A stretch of DNA of 57,057 nt from Tritrichomonas foetus (Eukaryota > Parabasalia > Tritrichomonadida > Tritrichomonadidae). The stretch lies in assembly GCA_001839685.1 (NCBI GenBank), contig MLAK01000218.1, positions 1 through 57,057 on the forward strand, in the 5' to 3' direction. The notes beneath the pieces were generated by a model. That model searched no databases, had not been told where the DNA came from, and saw nothing but the letters and a program-made list of their open reading frames with translations. Position numbers and translations under genes: made by a program. Shown piece after piece: positions 19,397 through 29,462 of the stretch; positions within the stretch are counted from its first letter, which is position 1, and the number at the start of each line of letters is the position of its first letter.

Positions 19397-21181
19397 ATGA
19401 CAAACGTAAATCCTAGCATCAAACGACTTCAATCTGAATACAGACACTTAATAAAAAATCCAGAACCAGATTTTGTTGCATCTCCATTAGATGGGGATTT
19501 ATATTGTTGGCATTTCACAATAAAAGGTCCAAAAGATTCACCTTTTGAAGGGGGAATTTATCATGGTCAAATAAATTTTCCAATTCGCTATCCTTATGAA
19601 CCGCCTGATATAAAATTTTTTACGCCGAACGGAAGGTTCCAAACAAACACAGAAATCTGCTTAAACATCACATCTTTTCATAAAGAAACATGGAAACCTG
19701 CCTGGGATATTCGAACTGCACTTTTATCTATTATCGCATTCATGCCAACCGACCCGGAGAATGCTGTTGGTTCTATGAATAGGTCTGATCAAACTAAGAG
19801 GGAATTGGCAATAAAAAGCCGAAGCTGGAAATGTAAACGTTGCAATCTGACAATTGAACCGGACGATATCCCAGAAGAAAAAGGAAATAAAGAGGAAAAT
19901 AAAAAAGAGGAAAAAGAAGATGAAAATAAAGAAGGAAATAAAGAGGAAAATAAAAAAGAAAAAAAAGAAGAAAATAAAGAAAAAAATAAAGGGGAAAATA
20001 AAGAGGTAACTGATGTTAAAAATGATGAAGAGGTTCATGAAAATGATGATCCCAAAAAAATTGGCAAATCACATATGGAATTCAAAGGACTGGGAAAATC
20101 AATAGAAAATGACCCACCAGAAAATGTTAGTGTTGCAAAAGATAAGAAGGACATTTCCAGTGAAGATTGCACCAATCATGAAGATGATGAAAGCACAGAA
20201 ACTTTTCAGAAGTTTTCACAAAATTTTGAGAATGGGAAAACACATTCAAAAAGTGGAGATAAAAAAAGTGAATATAGTTTGGTAAATGTTGAAAATGCAG
20301 AAATGATATCAAGCGATTTCCAAAATAATGATAAAAATGATGGCGATGGAAAGAATGATATACAAAATACGAACGAGAAAACTCTTTTTCAAGATGATCT
20401 GAATATTGGCATAAATGAAAATCGGTTACAAGATAAAATCCCATTATCTAAAATTGAGAATGATAAATTATATTTTGAAAGTGATCATAGAAAAATTGAA
20501 ATAGATGATAATCAGGATATTCACCCAATAAAAAATAATGGATTATTAAAGATAAACATACAAGGAAATGAAAGCCCTGTCCAAACATTAGATTTACCCA
20601 CTACTCAAGAAAATCTCGATAATATTAATAATATGAATTCGGCCAAATTTACCAGGTTACAGTCAGAGATAGATGGAAATGATGTAGCATCTGAAAAAGC
20701 AACTGTCAATGATGATATTGCACCACATATGGATGTGAATCACGATTGGAAACATATTAACACAAGTGTAAATATTCCAACTATTACTGAACTTTCTGAC
20801 GCTAGGAATGAGCCAGAAGAAGTTATGCATCATGCTCATGAAAGTGATAGCAATCAAAATAATGATATCAATAATGAAGAGGCAAATGCCTACCACAGAA
20901 CACCCATAGTTACTGTTGTTGATGAAAGCCCAGATATAGAAGCACAGTTACTTTTTCAACATAGAGTAGGTGAAAATTATAATATTGGTGGTTTGGTTGA
21001 GGTGAATGATATTCCTTTTAGCATTGAATTCACTCAAAACAAGGATAAAAATACTCACGTTGTAAGTTACCAGAGTTTAGTATTGTCACTCGAAATTAAT
21101 AATTACATAACTTTTCCATTACTCGATATACCAATCATAGTTTCTATTTTACTTATTCTGTATTGTATTGTATATTATTAA
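19397..21181 (+). CDS. UBC6: UBE2J/Ubc6-like tail-anchored ubiquitin-conjugating enzyme, 594 aa
   Basis: E2 enzyme of the ER-associated degradation type. The UBC domain fills about residues 5-150: WHFTIKGPKDSPFEGGIYHG, then PNGRFQTNTEICLNITSFH with catalytic Cys near residue 88, then ETWKPAWDIRTALLSIIAFM. The TxxRF...ICL...H...TW spacing and the absence of the usual HPN are typical of UBE2J1/UBE2J2/Ubc6. The C-terminus is one hydrophobic segment (about 572-594, ending LLILYCIVYY), a tail anchor. Between them lies an unusual ~420-residue acidic, Asn/Lys/Glu-rich insert that begins with a Lys/Glu repeat array. Animal UBE2J proteins are only about 260-320 aa. Met at 19397 is chosen because the UBC domain begins right after it; the frame extends 31 codons upstream. 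Confidence 0.88.
   Translation: MTNVNPSIKRLQSEYRHLIKNPEPDFVASPLDGDLYCWHFTIKGPKDSPFEGGIYHGQINFPIRYPYEPPDIKFFTPNGRFQTNTEICLNITSFHKETWKPAWDIRTALLSIIAFMPTDPENAVGSMNRSDQTKRELAIKSRSWKCKRCNLTIEPDDIPEEKGNKEENKKEEKEDENKEGNKEENKKEKKEENKEKNKGENKEVTDVKNDEEVHENDDPKKIGKSHMEFKGLGKSIENDPPENVSVAKDKKDISSEDCTNHEDDESTETFQKFSQNFENGKTHSKSGDKKSEYSLVNVENAEMISSDFQNNDKNDGDGKNDIQNTNEKTLFQDDLNIGINENRLQDKIPLSKIENDKLYFESDHRKIEIDDNQDIHPIKNNGLLKINIQGNESPVQTLDLPTTQENLDNINNMNSAKFTRLQSEIDGNDVASEKATVNDDIAPHMDVNHDWKHINTSVNIPTITELSDARNEPEEVMHHAHESDSNQNNDINNEEANAYHRTPIVTVVDESPDIEAQLLFQHRVGENYNIGGLVEVNDIPFSIEFTQNKDKNTHVVSYQSLVLSLEINNYITFPLLDIPIIVSILLILYCIVYY
19878..20008 (+). repeat. GAA/AAT-rich coding repeat in the E2 gene
   Basis: Purine-rich array of GGAAATAAAGAGGAAAATAAA-type units encoding KEENKK / KEEKED / NKEGNKEENK runs directly behind the UBC domain. 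It is in frame, so it expands the linker without disrupting the gene. Confidence 0.7.
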
Positions 21182-21196
21182 AATTTATATAAATTT

Positions 21197-21480
21197 CTAT
21201 AGAATTTGATTCTCCTCTGCTTCAATATTTACGAATCTAATTTGTTTGAATGCATTCATAACTTTTTCACCAAATATATGGTCTGGTAACTCATTGATAA
21301 ATTTGTGAGCTTTTTCCATTCACAATATTCGAAATATTCTTTTTGGGATTCTAGGCAAATAGAAAATGCCAAATTTTATTGAGTGAATTTGTCTTGCGAA
21401 GACAATTCTCCGATGGATATATATTGATGAACTCTTCCTAGAGCGTATTGGGATGTAGGATCATAAATTACTGACTTTTT
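21197..21480 (-). pseudogene. Decayed coding fragment, unrecognised
   Basis: The minus strand carries two adjoining protein-like stretches. The first includes DPTSQYALGRVHQYISIGEL, has one in-frame TAA and ends with EYFEYCEWKK. After a frameshift the second (INELPDHIFGEKVMNAFKQI, then NIEAEENQIL) runs to a TAG at 21197. This is the look of the 3' end of a broken gene lying convergent to the E2 gene. I do not recognise the family. Confidence 0.4.
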
Positions 21481-23093
21481 TTTCAGAGGTATAATAATTT
21501 ATTCAATTTTCATAAATGATTTTTTGAGAGAATAATAAAGCTTTTTTTTGAGAGATCATACAAAAATAAAAAAAATTGAATGGTTTCAAAAGTTGAAATC
21601 GAGAAGGATTACTCGAAAATATATCATTTTCGGCATACATCTACAGAAGTCTTTAATCGATAAAATTTGTAGTTGTGACGGAGGTTCAACAAAAAATGAT
21701 TTTTTTAATTTTTAATAATTGAGAAATAATATTTTTTTCGCTCAGAATCCTGGAATATGCCAAAAAATTCAATAAGATTTTGTGGATCCTCTTCCAATTT
21801 TACCGTGAGGGTTTCCCGCCCCTTGGATGAATCGATGGAATAGTCATTGAAATATTCTTTTTTAAATGCTTTTTATATTTTTATATGATAATACAAAAAT
21901 TGAGTATCATTGAATTCACTCGATTTTTGTATTGATTCAACTTTTGAAGGAACTCGATTTTTATTAATTATTCCTTCTCATTATCTTCTTGATTCATTTA
22001 AGATCAAAAATATGATATGTGATACAGAAATATAATTAATTATTAAAAAAGCAAGACCCTTGTAATGCTCCTAGGATTCAAAAAAATTCACATAAGGAAA
22101 ACCGTTATGATCATCACTGTTTCAATAGGCCTCATAAATTGAATTATTCGATGAATGCAGTAGAGAAGAATCTCTTCAAATAGCCAATATAATCTTAATA
22201 GACCAAGGTGGAAAAAAATATCAAATGAATACATAAGATAAAAACCTTTCAAAAATGATTCTTTCAAATTAATGAAATTTTTGAATAAATTCTTTTTCTA
22301 AATATCATGAAATATGGCTTATATTTATCAATTTAGAATAAAAATCCTATTTTTTAAAAAAAATCAATATTCACACATAGAAAAGTATATCTGCAAAATG
22401 CCATAGTGAACTATTACTCCAGCTGTTTTGGCAAGTTTTTCATTACATGAAAAATTGAATGTAGAGAAAAAGTAATAATCCTCTAAAAAAGTGATATCTC
22501 TTAAGTACCAATTTCGCTTTGCCAATCTATTCAAAAGTTTTTTGAATGCCAATATGAATTTCAATAGGAAGAACAATCTTTTACAGAACAAATAACTTTG
22601 AAAAGTATGATTGACTAAGAATTATTTGAAAAATTCAAAGGCTATTTATATAAAAATTATTTCTGAATTCTCTATAGAAATTCTCATCATCTCTGTGAAA
22701 AAAAATTTGTCGAAACAGATGTATACAAACTAACTAGCTCTAGATGTAGAAGACTATTGAGAGATCTAAATGAATAATTGTTGATATTATTGTCATCTAA
22801 ATATTATTTAATTGTAATCCTATTAATAATATATAAATATTATAATTTAAAAATCAAGATACAGAGAAAACCAAATCCAAAAAAAAATTGTGAGAAAAAA
22901 ATAAACCCAACAGAAATTTCTGAGAATTATTGAGATAAAAAGGGATTTTATAGCATTAATATCTTGATTATTTCTTATCATAAATCGTGCTTTTTATTAT
23001 CATATGACCCTCCATCGAAAATTATAATGTTTTCCAAAATACAAAAATGAAGTATAAAAAAAATATTAATAATTTTGATATAAATAAAAAAAT
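21481..23093. other. 1.6-kb AT-rich region with possible relics
   Basis: No intact gene. A 75-residue minus-strand frame (22364-22591) has a partly protein-like end (CNEKLAKTAGVIVHYGIL) and may be another relic, but it has no initiator element and no recognised family. Confidence 0.4.
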
Positions 23094-23267
23094 TTAGGCA
23101 TCAATGAGAAGATTACGAATGTTTTGCCATCTAATTGGCGAGTCATCAGAAAATTCACTTGGCATCGAGTCTGGAAAAAAACATATTGGATTCCATTTTT
23201 CTTGATTTGGTCTTTCAATCGTTGTATCTGTATCCCTGCTTGAGAATGTGCTGTTGAGGACTGCCAT
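23094..23267 (-). CDS. Possible small protein, 57 aa
   Basis: An ATG-started 57-codon minus-strand frame. It encodes a polar, Asp/Ser/Pro/Trp-containing peptide: MAVLNSTFSSRDTDTT at the start, then EKWNPICFFPDSMP and SPIRWQNIRNLLIDA at the end. Its composition is much more natural than that of the overlapping 71-aa frame (23066-23281). A TCATA initiator match lies about 30-40 bases upstream. Unrecognised; a short linear-motif protein or a relic are both possible. Confidence 0.4.
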   Translation of the reverse strand: MAVLNSTFSSRDTDTTIERPNQEKWNPICFFPDSMPSEFSDDSPIRWQNIRNLLIDA

Positions 23268-23439
23268 TCTATTTTCTTCATATACTAAAATTTTATGACA
23301 GAAAAGATTTCAATACATTCATATTTGTCAAATGGAAATTGAATTAATTCAACATCACTGAGTTAAAACTATCAAAATTTTCGCGATTTTTAATTAAAAA
23401 TCGATAGAAGAAGTGTAAATAGAATTATGGGAAGCAGTG

Positions 23440-23701
23440 TTATAATCTTTATGATTCTTGGAAAAAAAGCTTCTCACAATTTTTTTTTAGGCTTTCTCCA
23501 AAATCGCTCTTTTTTCGGTTTAATTGTTGCAAAATTTCAAAACTATGAATAAATATGGCTCATAACTATAAAAAATAGATTTAACAATTGACTGAAAGCT
23601 GTTCACCCGAAAACTGAAACAATAGCTTCTTCAGAATCATTTTCGAAATATTTTTGAATTCGGCCATTTGCGAAGTTTGCGATAAGGGAAATTTTCGTCA
23701 T
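23440..23701 (-). pseudogene. Decayed small coding sequence
   Basis: ATG at 23701 opens a 32-codon frame with natural composition (MTKISLIANFANGRIQKYFE...) ending at TGA 23603. The same frame continues protein-like, and a second frame downstream gives FEILQQLNRKKSDFGESL and stops near 23440. Looks like one short gene broken by a stop and a frameshift. Unrecognised. Confidence 0.3.
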
Positions 23702-24212
23702 TCTTTTAGCTATTTGGGTTTTGATTTTTGACTGATGGTATTAAGTAATACTGATGATAAGGATCATTTGAGTGATTTCGTACGTTAAGACTATTTGGTT
23801 TGTATACATCTGTCGAAACCATTTCCATATTGCTTCAGAACATCAATTTGATATTGCCAAGGAGCCTCTTATGAATCATTCAATTTGTATCAAATAAATA
23901 TTTTATTGAATAGAAATATTGTGATTCTCTTTCATGAATGGTTAACATAAAAAGTTTTTTCATTTTTTTAATTTTGAATGAATTAGCAATAAAGTCGGAT
24001 AATTTCTGAAAGATTATTTACAATATTTGAATATTATTATTTTCAATTGGCTTTATTTCAAATAAAGGACATCTTCTCAATTTCAAATTCAAGAAATTGG
24101 ACAAATAAATTCACCCAATTTTTTTAGGTTAATTTAAGGCCAATTTTTTCAATTAAATCACAATGTTTGCGTTACATTGTTTCAGAATTTCTGAATCTTC
24201 ATTTCAATAACA

Positions 24213-24217
24213 TCACT
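24213..24217 (+). promoter_or_regulatory. Initiator element TCACT for the IBD gene
   Basis: TCACT, nine bases before the ATG at 24224, a perfect TCAYW match at the typical distance. It supports that ATG rather than the longer non-ATG frame and predicts a 5' UTR of about nine bases. Confidence 0.55.
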
Positions 24218-24223
24218 TCATTG

Positions 24224-24952
24224 ATGTCCGACTTCTCAAGCGAATTCGAAAAACTTAAGCAACGAGTCAAAGGAAAGACACTCCGATTTCATGAGAAAAC
24301 ACTACTAGCTTTGGATCTATCAAAGAAATTCGCCAACGAATATGAAAAAATAGGAATTTATTGGGATAAAGTCGAAAAAGACAAAATGTACATCAATTCA
24401 GATATTTTAAGTCAAGTTTTTGGGCCTAAACCCAATTCTTTAAATAGAATTTTCCGTTCTTATCAAATCAAAAAGATCGGCTTTACAAAAGGAAAAGAGT
24501 GGACAATCCGCAAATGTGGACCAAATACTGTTACAAGTGAAATGCCATATGAAGTCGCCTTGGAAAACATGGAGAAAAACTACCTTGATAATAAGGTGTT
24601 TTTTGAATATGGTTTTAATGAATTTCTTCGTAACCATTTTTTTAAAAAAAATCATAGCAATGATAATCACGAAGGAATGGTTGAAAACTTTTACCAGCAC
24701 AAAAACCCCCATATTGAAGAAAGTTGTGGAATTCGACATTTCTTACAACACAACAACAATGAAATTAAAAAAAGCATAAAATGCGAAGAAATGAAAAATG
24801 TTTATCTAAAGGTCAAAGAAGAAAAGACTCTTGAAGATAGCACAACAGATGACTACATTTCATCAGAAGACGGTAATGATGAAACATCACAAGGATCACA
24901 TGGAAGCAATGAACCACATAAAGAAAACGAGGATTTTTTTTTTTATTCATGA
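24224..24952 (+). CDS. Initiator-binding domain (IBD, IBP39-like) transcription factor, 242 aa
   Basis: Trichomonad-specific winged-helix protein. In Trichomonas vaginalis the founding member IBP39 binds the Inr core promoter and contacts RNA polymerase II. The IBD spans about residues 20-105: EKIGIYWDKVEKDKMYINSD, then FGPKPNSLNRIFRSYQIKKI with the characteristic (K/R)PN(S/T)(I/L)N...FR recognition helix, then the W of KEWTIRKCGPN. The C-terminal half is charged and probably disordered. The frame ends at TGA 24950-24952 just after an 11-T run (24934-24944). One extra base there would join it to a further 31 codons reading MTPYPFDDGTYFKDELEYEN... to TAG 25042-25044, so the true C-terminus may be longer. 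Start chosen by the TCACT initiator and the first ATG. Confidence 0.85.
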   Translation: MSDFSSEFEKLKQRVKGKTLRFHEKTLLALDLSKKFANEYEKIGIYWDKVEKDKMYINSDILSQVFGPKPNSLNRIFRSYQIKKIGFTKGKEWTIRKCGPNTVTSEMPYEVALENMEKNYLDNKVFFEYGFNEFLRNHFFKKNHSNDNHEGMVENFYQHKNPHIEESCGIRHFLQHNNNEIKKSIKCEEMKNVYLKVKEEKTLEDSTTDDYISSEDGNDETSQGSHGSNEPHKENEDFFFYS

Positions 24953-25044
24953 CACCTTATCCTTTCGATGATGGAACGTATTTTAAAGATGAATTAGAAT
25001 ACGAGAACGAAATCTTTTATAACTACGTCCTTTACGACGTATAG

Positions 25045-25745
25045 CACCAGAAAGGGCGAATTTTGTGAATATCAAAATTATTAAGGGAAAAAAATCGAAA
25101 TTATTATGATATATTTATTGGATATTTTATGATTTACTAGATAATTAAAATATAAAACTCAATAGAAAATTGTGTTTCTTCTGCTGATTAATTGTTATTA
25201 TATTGATTTACGAAATGAATTGGAAGTGCCGAAGTATTTCTGTTCGTAGTTTCGGAACACTAATAAATATCATTTAGGTTTACATAAACTCATTCCAATA
25301 TTATTATCGAAATAATATGGATGATTTTATGGGAAAAATAAATATTTCTCTGGAGAATTTGATCCGGCTTATAAAATAATAAATATTACTTACATTGAAT
25401 GCTTTTATTATTATTCATATATGGTTTAATTATTTTGATACAGATATAAAAATACATTTTTTTTTGTCTGAAGAAACGATACTTCAAAATGTATTTAATT
25501 ACAATTGAGGAACGATAGGACCATAAAAAACATCATTTACCATAGAAAGAATAATTTTTGCCAAAGTGGTAAATTCACTCAATTGAAAAATCCAAACACA
25601 CTTAAATACCAGCACAAAAAAAAATCAAAATAATACTGTCCAAAACCATTTTTCAAGGAAAAACAATAAAGAAAAATAATAAAAACCTTAAACGATTGAA
25701 TAGCTCTGCAAAAAAACAAAAAAAATGTATAAACATCACACAAAT
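25045..25745. other. Convergent 3' intergenic region
   Basis: About 700 bases of AT-rich spacer between the IBD gene and the convergent BTB gene. It has A- and T-runs but no coding sequence or clear repeat that I can support. Confidence 0.5.
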
Positions 25746-27461
25746 TTATTCAAGAAAGAAAATTGTTCCGAAAAATTCTATATTTGTTAAAGCCAATATA
25801 TTATCACCTCTACAATTTTGCCCTATTTGCCTCAGTCTTAAATACCTGAAATTTTCCGTAGTTTTTCCAGCTGGAAAAGTTTGGAATTTATTGGCTCCAT
25901 TTAAAACTGGTGTTACCCGTTTATCTATTTCAATCCAGCCATTATTAATGTTGTTAGATCCTTCAATTACCCATGATTTCAAATGGCATGTGCCTGCAGG
26001 ATATTTATGAGATTTGATTGTATAATTAGACAAATGAACCTTTTTATTCTGGAAGTCAAACATCACCCAAGAATTAGCTCTATCTTCAGTAAAGAAGCAA
26101 TCTTCCCATTTAAAGTCAGCAATCTGATATGCTTCATTATGATCACTAGATGAGGCAGAAATAGTTGTTATTCCTTTAACATGAATATTTCCTTCCGCTA
26201 GCTCAGTAAGCTTCGAAATTATTCCATTATAGGGTTGGCCATTATATTGAATTGTCAAAGTTTGAACAGAAAGCAAATTTTTATCATCGGGAAGAGCAGC
26301 TTTTGCACTTTTTAGCATTTGTTCATTCTCTAGTGTTTTACGAAGTAATGCTGCCAATGAATTTTTCAAATCTGCATTAAAATTCCTTATTGATGAAACA
26401 TTTGTTTCCAAAATAGAAGATTTTTTAGTTAATCCATTTACAATTTTGTTAGTTTTTCTTAAATCTTTATGCGCACGTGATTCAACTTCGTTGAAAAGTT
26501 GATTTACAGCTTCAATTGTATCGTTACATAATTTCTCAATTTTAGATTCTGTATGTTTAATTTTGGAATTTAATTCATTTGAATTTATCTCTAAATTTCC
26601 CCCAGATGACCCAATTTTTGATTCTAAATGGGATATTTTCTTATTTAGTAATCTAATTGATTCACTTGGATCATTTCGCTCATATGAATTATATTCTAAA
26701 TTTTCTATTCTTTTTGTAATGTCATTTAAAAGTACTCTATTTTCATTTAATTGATTCACTAGTCGATTATTATCATGAATTAAATTAATCATTGCATCTG
26801 CTAAAGAATCACCTAGGTAAGATTTAATTAATTTAGGATGCGTCAAAAATTCATATGCTTGATCAGTTGATAATCGAGTGATATCAACTTTAGATGCAAG
26901 TAATGATGCACTTTGTCCAACTCGATTTAACATTTGCTTCACAAAACGATAATAGCGATGTGTCTTCTTAATTTCACATCGTGGATTATTCACAATACGA
27001 TAGAGTGATTCAATAGGAAATTCCGTAAGTGAAGTCATTTGTAAAGCTGAATCAAAATTGCTGGCAATTATTTCTTCCAGACTGACAATCGAATCTGACT
27101 CTTTTGCATCTAAGATTTTTTGTATGGTCATTTCTATGTCTTTGTTTTCATTCAATACTTTTTTGACTTCTGCTGCAACTGTATCAACTTCCCAAATATC
27201 ACAAAAATGGAGAAAGTCTAAAGCGTTGTTAACCGTTACGTTGACTTCGGCGCCTTGAGCTGCACGTAAAAATTGGCAAAAAACTGGAAAAGGAGGATCG
27301 TCGTGAATTTCCATCTGAGTTGTCGCAAAAAATTCTGGAATTCGTCGAAATTTCGGGGAGTAAAGAGCAAACTGGTACTTCGAAATCTTGACCTCTTGCT
27401 CATTGTATATGAAAATAAAATCATCGGGACGAAGAGGCGTCGGACTGAAAACTTGTGTCAT
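25746..27461 (-). CDS. BTB domain / coiled-coil / F5/8 type C (discoidin) protein, 571 aa
   Basis: The N-terminal BTB/POZ domain (about residues 8-110) has the typical DDFIFIYNEQEVKISKYQFA start and is followed by a BACK-like helical region (about 110-235). Coiled coil occupies about 240-370 (for example NSYERNDPSESIRLLNKKIS). The C-terminus (about 390-571) is a discoidin / F5/8 type C fold, with YQIADFKWEDCFFTEDRANS, WVMFDFQNKKV, the KSWVIEGSNN strand and the closing FRYLRLRQIGQN / IEFFG. BTB domains commonly recruit Cullin-3 or dimerise. In intracellular proteins the discoidin module may bind a ligand or peptide. There is no signal peptide, so an intracellular role is likely. The first ATG is at 27461; the frame extends six codons upstream only through a TTG. 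Confidence 0.85.
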   Translation of the reverse strand: MTQVFSPTPLRPDDFIFIYNEQEVKISKYQFALYSPKFRRIPEFFATTQMEIHDDPPFPVFCQFLRAAQGAEVNVTVNNALDFLHFCDIWEVDTVAAEVKKVLNENKDIEMTIQKILDAKESDSIVSLEEIIASNFDSALQMTSLTEFPIESLYRIVNNPRCEIKKTHRYYRFVKQMLNRVGQSASLLASKVDITRLSTDQAYEFLTHPKLIKSYLGDSLADAMINLIHDNNRLVNQLNENRVLLNDITKRIENLEYNSYERNDPSESIRLLNKKISHLESKIGSSGGNLEINSNELNSKIKHTESKIEKLCNDTIEAVNQLFNEVESRAHKDLRKTNKIVNGLTKKSSILETNVSSIRNFNADLKNSLAALLRKTLENEQMLKSAKAALPDDKNLLSVQTLTIQYNGQPYNGIISKLTELAEGNIHVKGITTISASSSDHNEAYQIADFKWEDCFFTEDRANSWVMFDFQNKKVHLSNYTIKSHKYPAGTCHLKSWVIEGSNNINNGWIEIDKRVTPVLNGANKFQTFPAGKTTENFRYLRLRQIGQNCRGDNILALTNIEFFGTIFFLE

Positions 27462-28029
27462 TTGAGGAAATTTTCCCAAAATAATTTGAAAAGCAAGGTG
27501 AAATAGTGACTTAAAAATTCAAATATACTGATGATTATTTTGATAATATATATGGTTATTATTGTGAACATTGACCAAATAAAGTCACAAAAATAATTAT
27601 TTACATTTTTTATGTGTTAATATGGGCGATGAAATTCTATCATAATGACTAGATATATGGTGAAAAAGTAGAATTTAGATTTTACTCTCAGAATAATTTT
27701 ATACCGAATATTCTGAATCGACTCTTATTTAACAGGATGAAACTTACAACTTTTCCAAATACAAGTGTAATCGTCATTTCCAACTGGTAATGATTATTAT
27801 TTTTCATTATGTGAGATTCCATCATTTCAAAATCCTTTATGCATAATTATTTATCCATTAAAGGTATTCATTAAAATTTCCAGAAATTATTTCTCTAGAA
27901 AGAATCATGAATACTATATTAAATAATACCATTTGATATTAAACCATAATTTTTTCGAAAAAAACAAAAAAAGTGAATTTGCAAACATATTTTATTATAT
28001 AAACATGAGAAAATAAAATAAACAAATAA
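27462..28029. other. Intergenic region
   Basis: AT-rich promoter region of the BTB gene and 3' flank of RGP1. A TCACT match lies near 27507 on the minus strand. Nothing coding is seen. Confidence 0.45.
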
Positions 28030-28992
28030 TCAAATCGAAGAAATAGGTGATCGTGGAGTTGACAGGGAGAGTGCAGGAGGGAAAATATGTAATGGAGTTG
28101 AAAATTGAACATATTCATTTCCAACCTGGAATCTAAAATCAATTGAATAGCTCACATTAAAAACATTTGTTCCAAACTCAGCGACAGTATGAAAAGAAAT
28201 AGGTAAATTGAATCTTCTTGCAAGAGTGTTTTTCATATCAATTGTAGCTGTTTCAAGAATGGCAGATTCGTTAGTCCCATTTGCTTCATATATTTCATTT
28301 CGTGTTATTGAAATAATAACCATATCAAGTTGTGAATTTTTTAATTGAGAAAGATCAATGATCCCATTTACTGAAGATCCAGCAGCAACATCAGGTGACA
28401 TTTTAATATTGGCTATAATTTGACCATTATTTTTGATGGGAAAAATTTCAATGGGTCTTTTTGGAACATCATGAAATGGCGAAGAAAGTGCAAAAGGAGC
28501 AGCCACCGACAACGACTCGCATGCATCGATCGTAAAAGTTGAAGAAGATTGCGTTCTTTCGAGATTTGTATGGGAAAAATGTGGAGCGATGAAACGAATT
28601 GGAATCGATATTGAATTAACCGGCTGTCCAAGAATCTGTGCGGCAAATCTAAGCTCGTATGAAATACTAATACCTTCTCCTTCATATGATGGCGGTATCC
28701 CATCTGCAACAATGAAAGCGCAAAACGATTTTGGTGGATCGAATTTGGTAGATATGAGGCGTGACCCGCTTGTGACGTGTCCAAAAAAAGGAGAATTTTG
28801 GGGAACGCCAAGTCCGTCATAAACTAAATTGGAAAGGATTGGAAGTGTCGATTGTTTTAACGATTTGACTTTTCCTGCAATTTGAGCAGAAACCCACATT
28901 ACTTGAGTGTCGCAATCTGTTATGTTAATTTGGATTGTAAACTTCTGTCCTAAAAAAATAATGGGATTGTCAGGTACTAAGGTAATCCTCAT
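28030..28992 (-). CDS. RGP1: RGP1-like arrestin-fold protein, 320 aa
   Basis: Subunit of the Ric1-Rgp1 complex, the guanine nucleotide exchange factor for Rab6/Ypt6 that controls retrograde traffic at the Golgi. The whole length fits the family. The N-terminal beta-sandwich (IFLGQKFTIQINITDCDTQV) is followed by VMWVSAQIAGKV, a loop, then FDPPKSFCAFIVADGIPPSY, the signature EGEGISISYELRFAAQ, VNSISIPIRF, and a C-terminal arrestin-like half ending in the FSTPLHIF strand. Human RGP1 is 391 aa. No signal peptide or membrane segment. I see no Ric1 partner in the window. Identification rests on motif order, not an alignment. Confidence 0.75.
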   Translation of the reverse strand: MRITLVPDNPIIFLGQKFTIQINITDCDTQVMWVSAQIAGKVKSLKQSTLPILSNLVYDGLGVPQNSPFFGHVTSGSRLISTKFDPPKSFCAFIVADGIPPSYEGEGISISYELRFAAQILGQPVNSISIPIRFIAPHFSHTNLERTQSSSTFTIDACESLSVAAPFALSSPFHDVPKRPIEIFPIKNNGQIIANIKMSPDVAAGSSVNGIIDLSQLKNSQLDMVIISITRNEIYEANGTNESAILETATIDMKNTLARRFNLPISFHTVAEFGTNVFNVSYSIDFRFQVGNEYVQFSTPLHIFPPALSLSTPRSPISSI

Positions 28993-29450
28993 TCTTCTCT
29001 CATTTGAAAGCGACCGTTTATAATTATGGGCACTTTCAAAGAAAATTAATATTCATCAATTGCCCGTTTATTACGGTAAAGTACAAGTCCAAATTGAAAT
29101 AATGTTTTCAATAAGTTTATTTAAAATGAATTTTCAATATTTTATCAATATAATGTGTATATTCATAAATTTCTTTTTTTGTCTTTGCAAATCCCTCATG
29201 AGCCAGAAAATGTAAGATATGATACTGTCAATTGTAGAAGTTACACAAATATTCGCAGAATGCATGGACTTATTTTTTTACTCAACAATCAGATATTCGA
29301 CAAGAAAGGGAAAAACAACTAGTTCACAAATTTTTATTATATTTTCGGTCATCTTTCATCTTTCTTATTTACCTTGAAGTTAGGCACTTTTGTTCATCTT
29401 TCTCTTTCACCTTTATTTTCCATTATTGCTTTTTTTCAGCCTAGCTTCAA
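28993..29450. other. Divergent intergenic region
   Basis: About 460 bases between RGP1 and the coiled-coil gene, with CTTTC-rich tracts near 29350-29420. Nothing coding. Confidence 0.45.
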
Positions 29451-29455
29451 TCATT
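29451..29455 (+). promoter_or_regulatory. Initiator element TCATT
   Basis: TCATT, ten bases upstream of the ATG at 29463 (A+1 at 29453). Good match to TCAYW in position and sequence. Confidence 0.5.
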
Positions 29456-29462
29456 GCGATTA

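Noticed and set aside
23066..23281. 71-aa minus-strand frame overlapping the 57-aa one
   Set aside because: It ends in low-complexity Phe/Tyr sequence, while the alternative frame keeps natural composition up to its stop.
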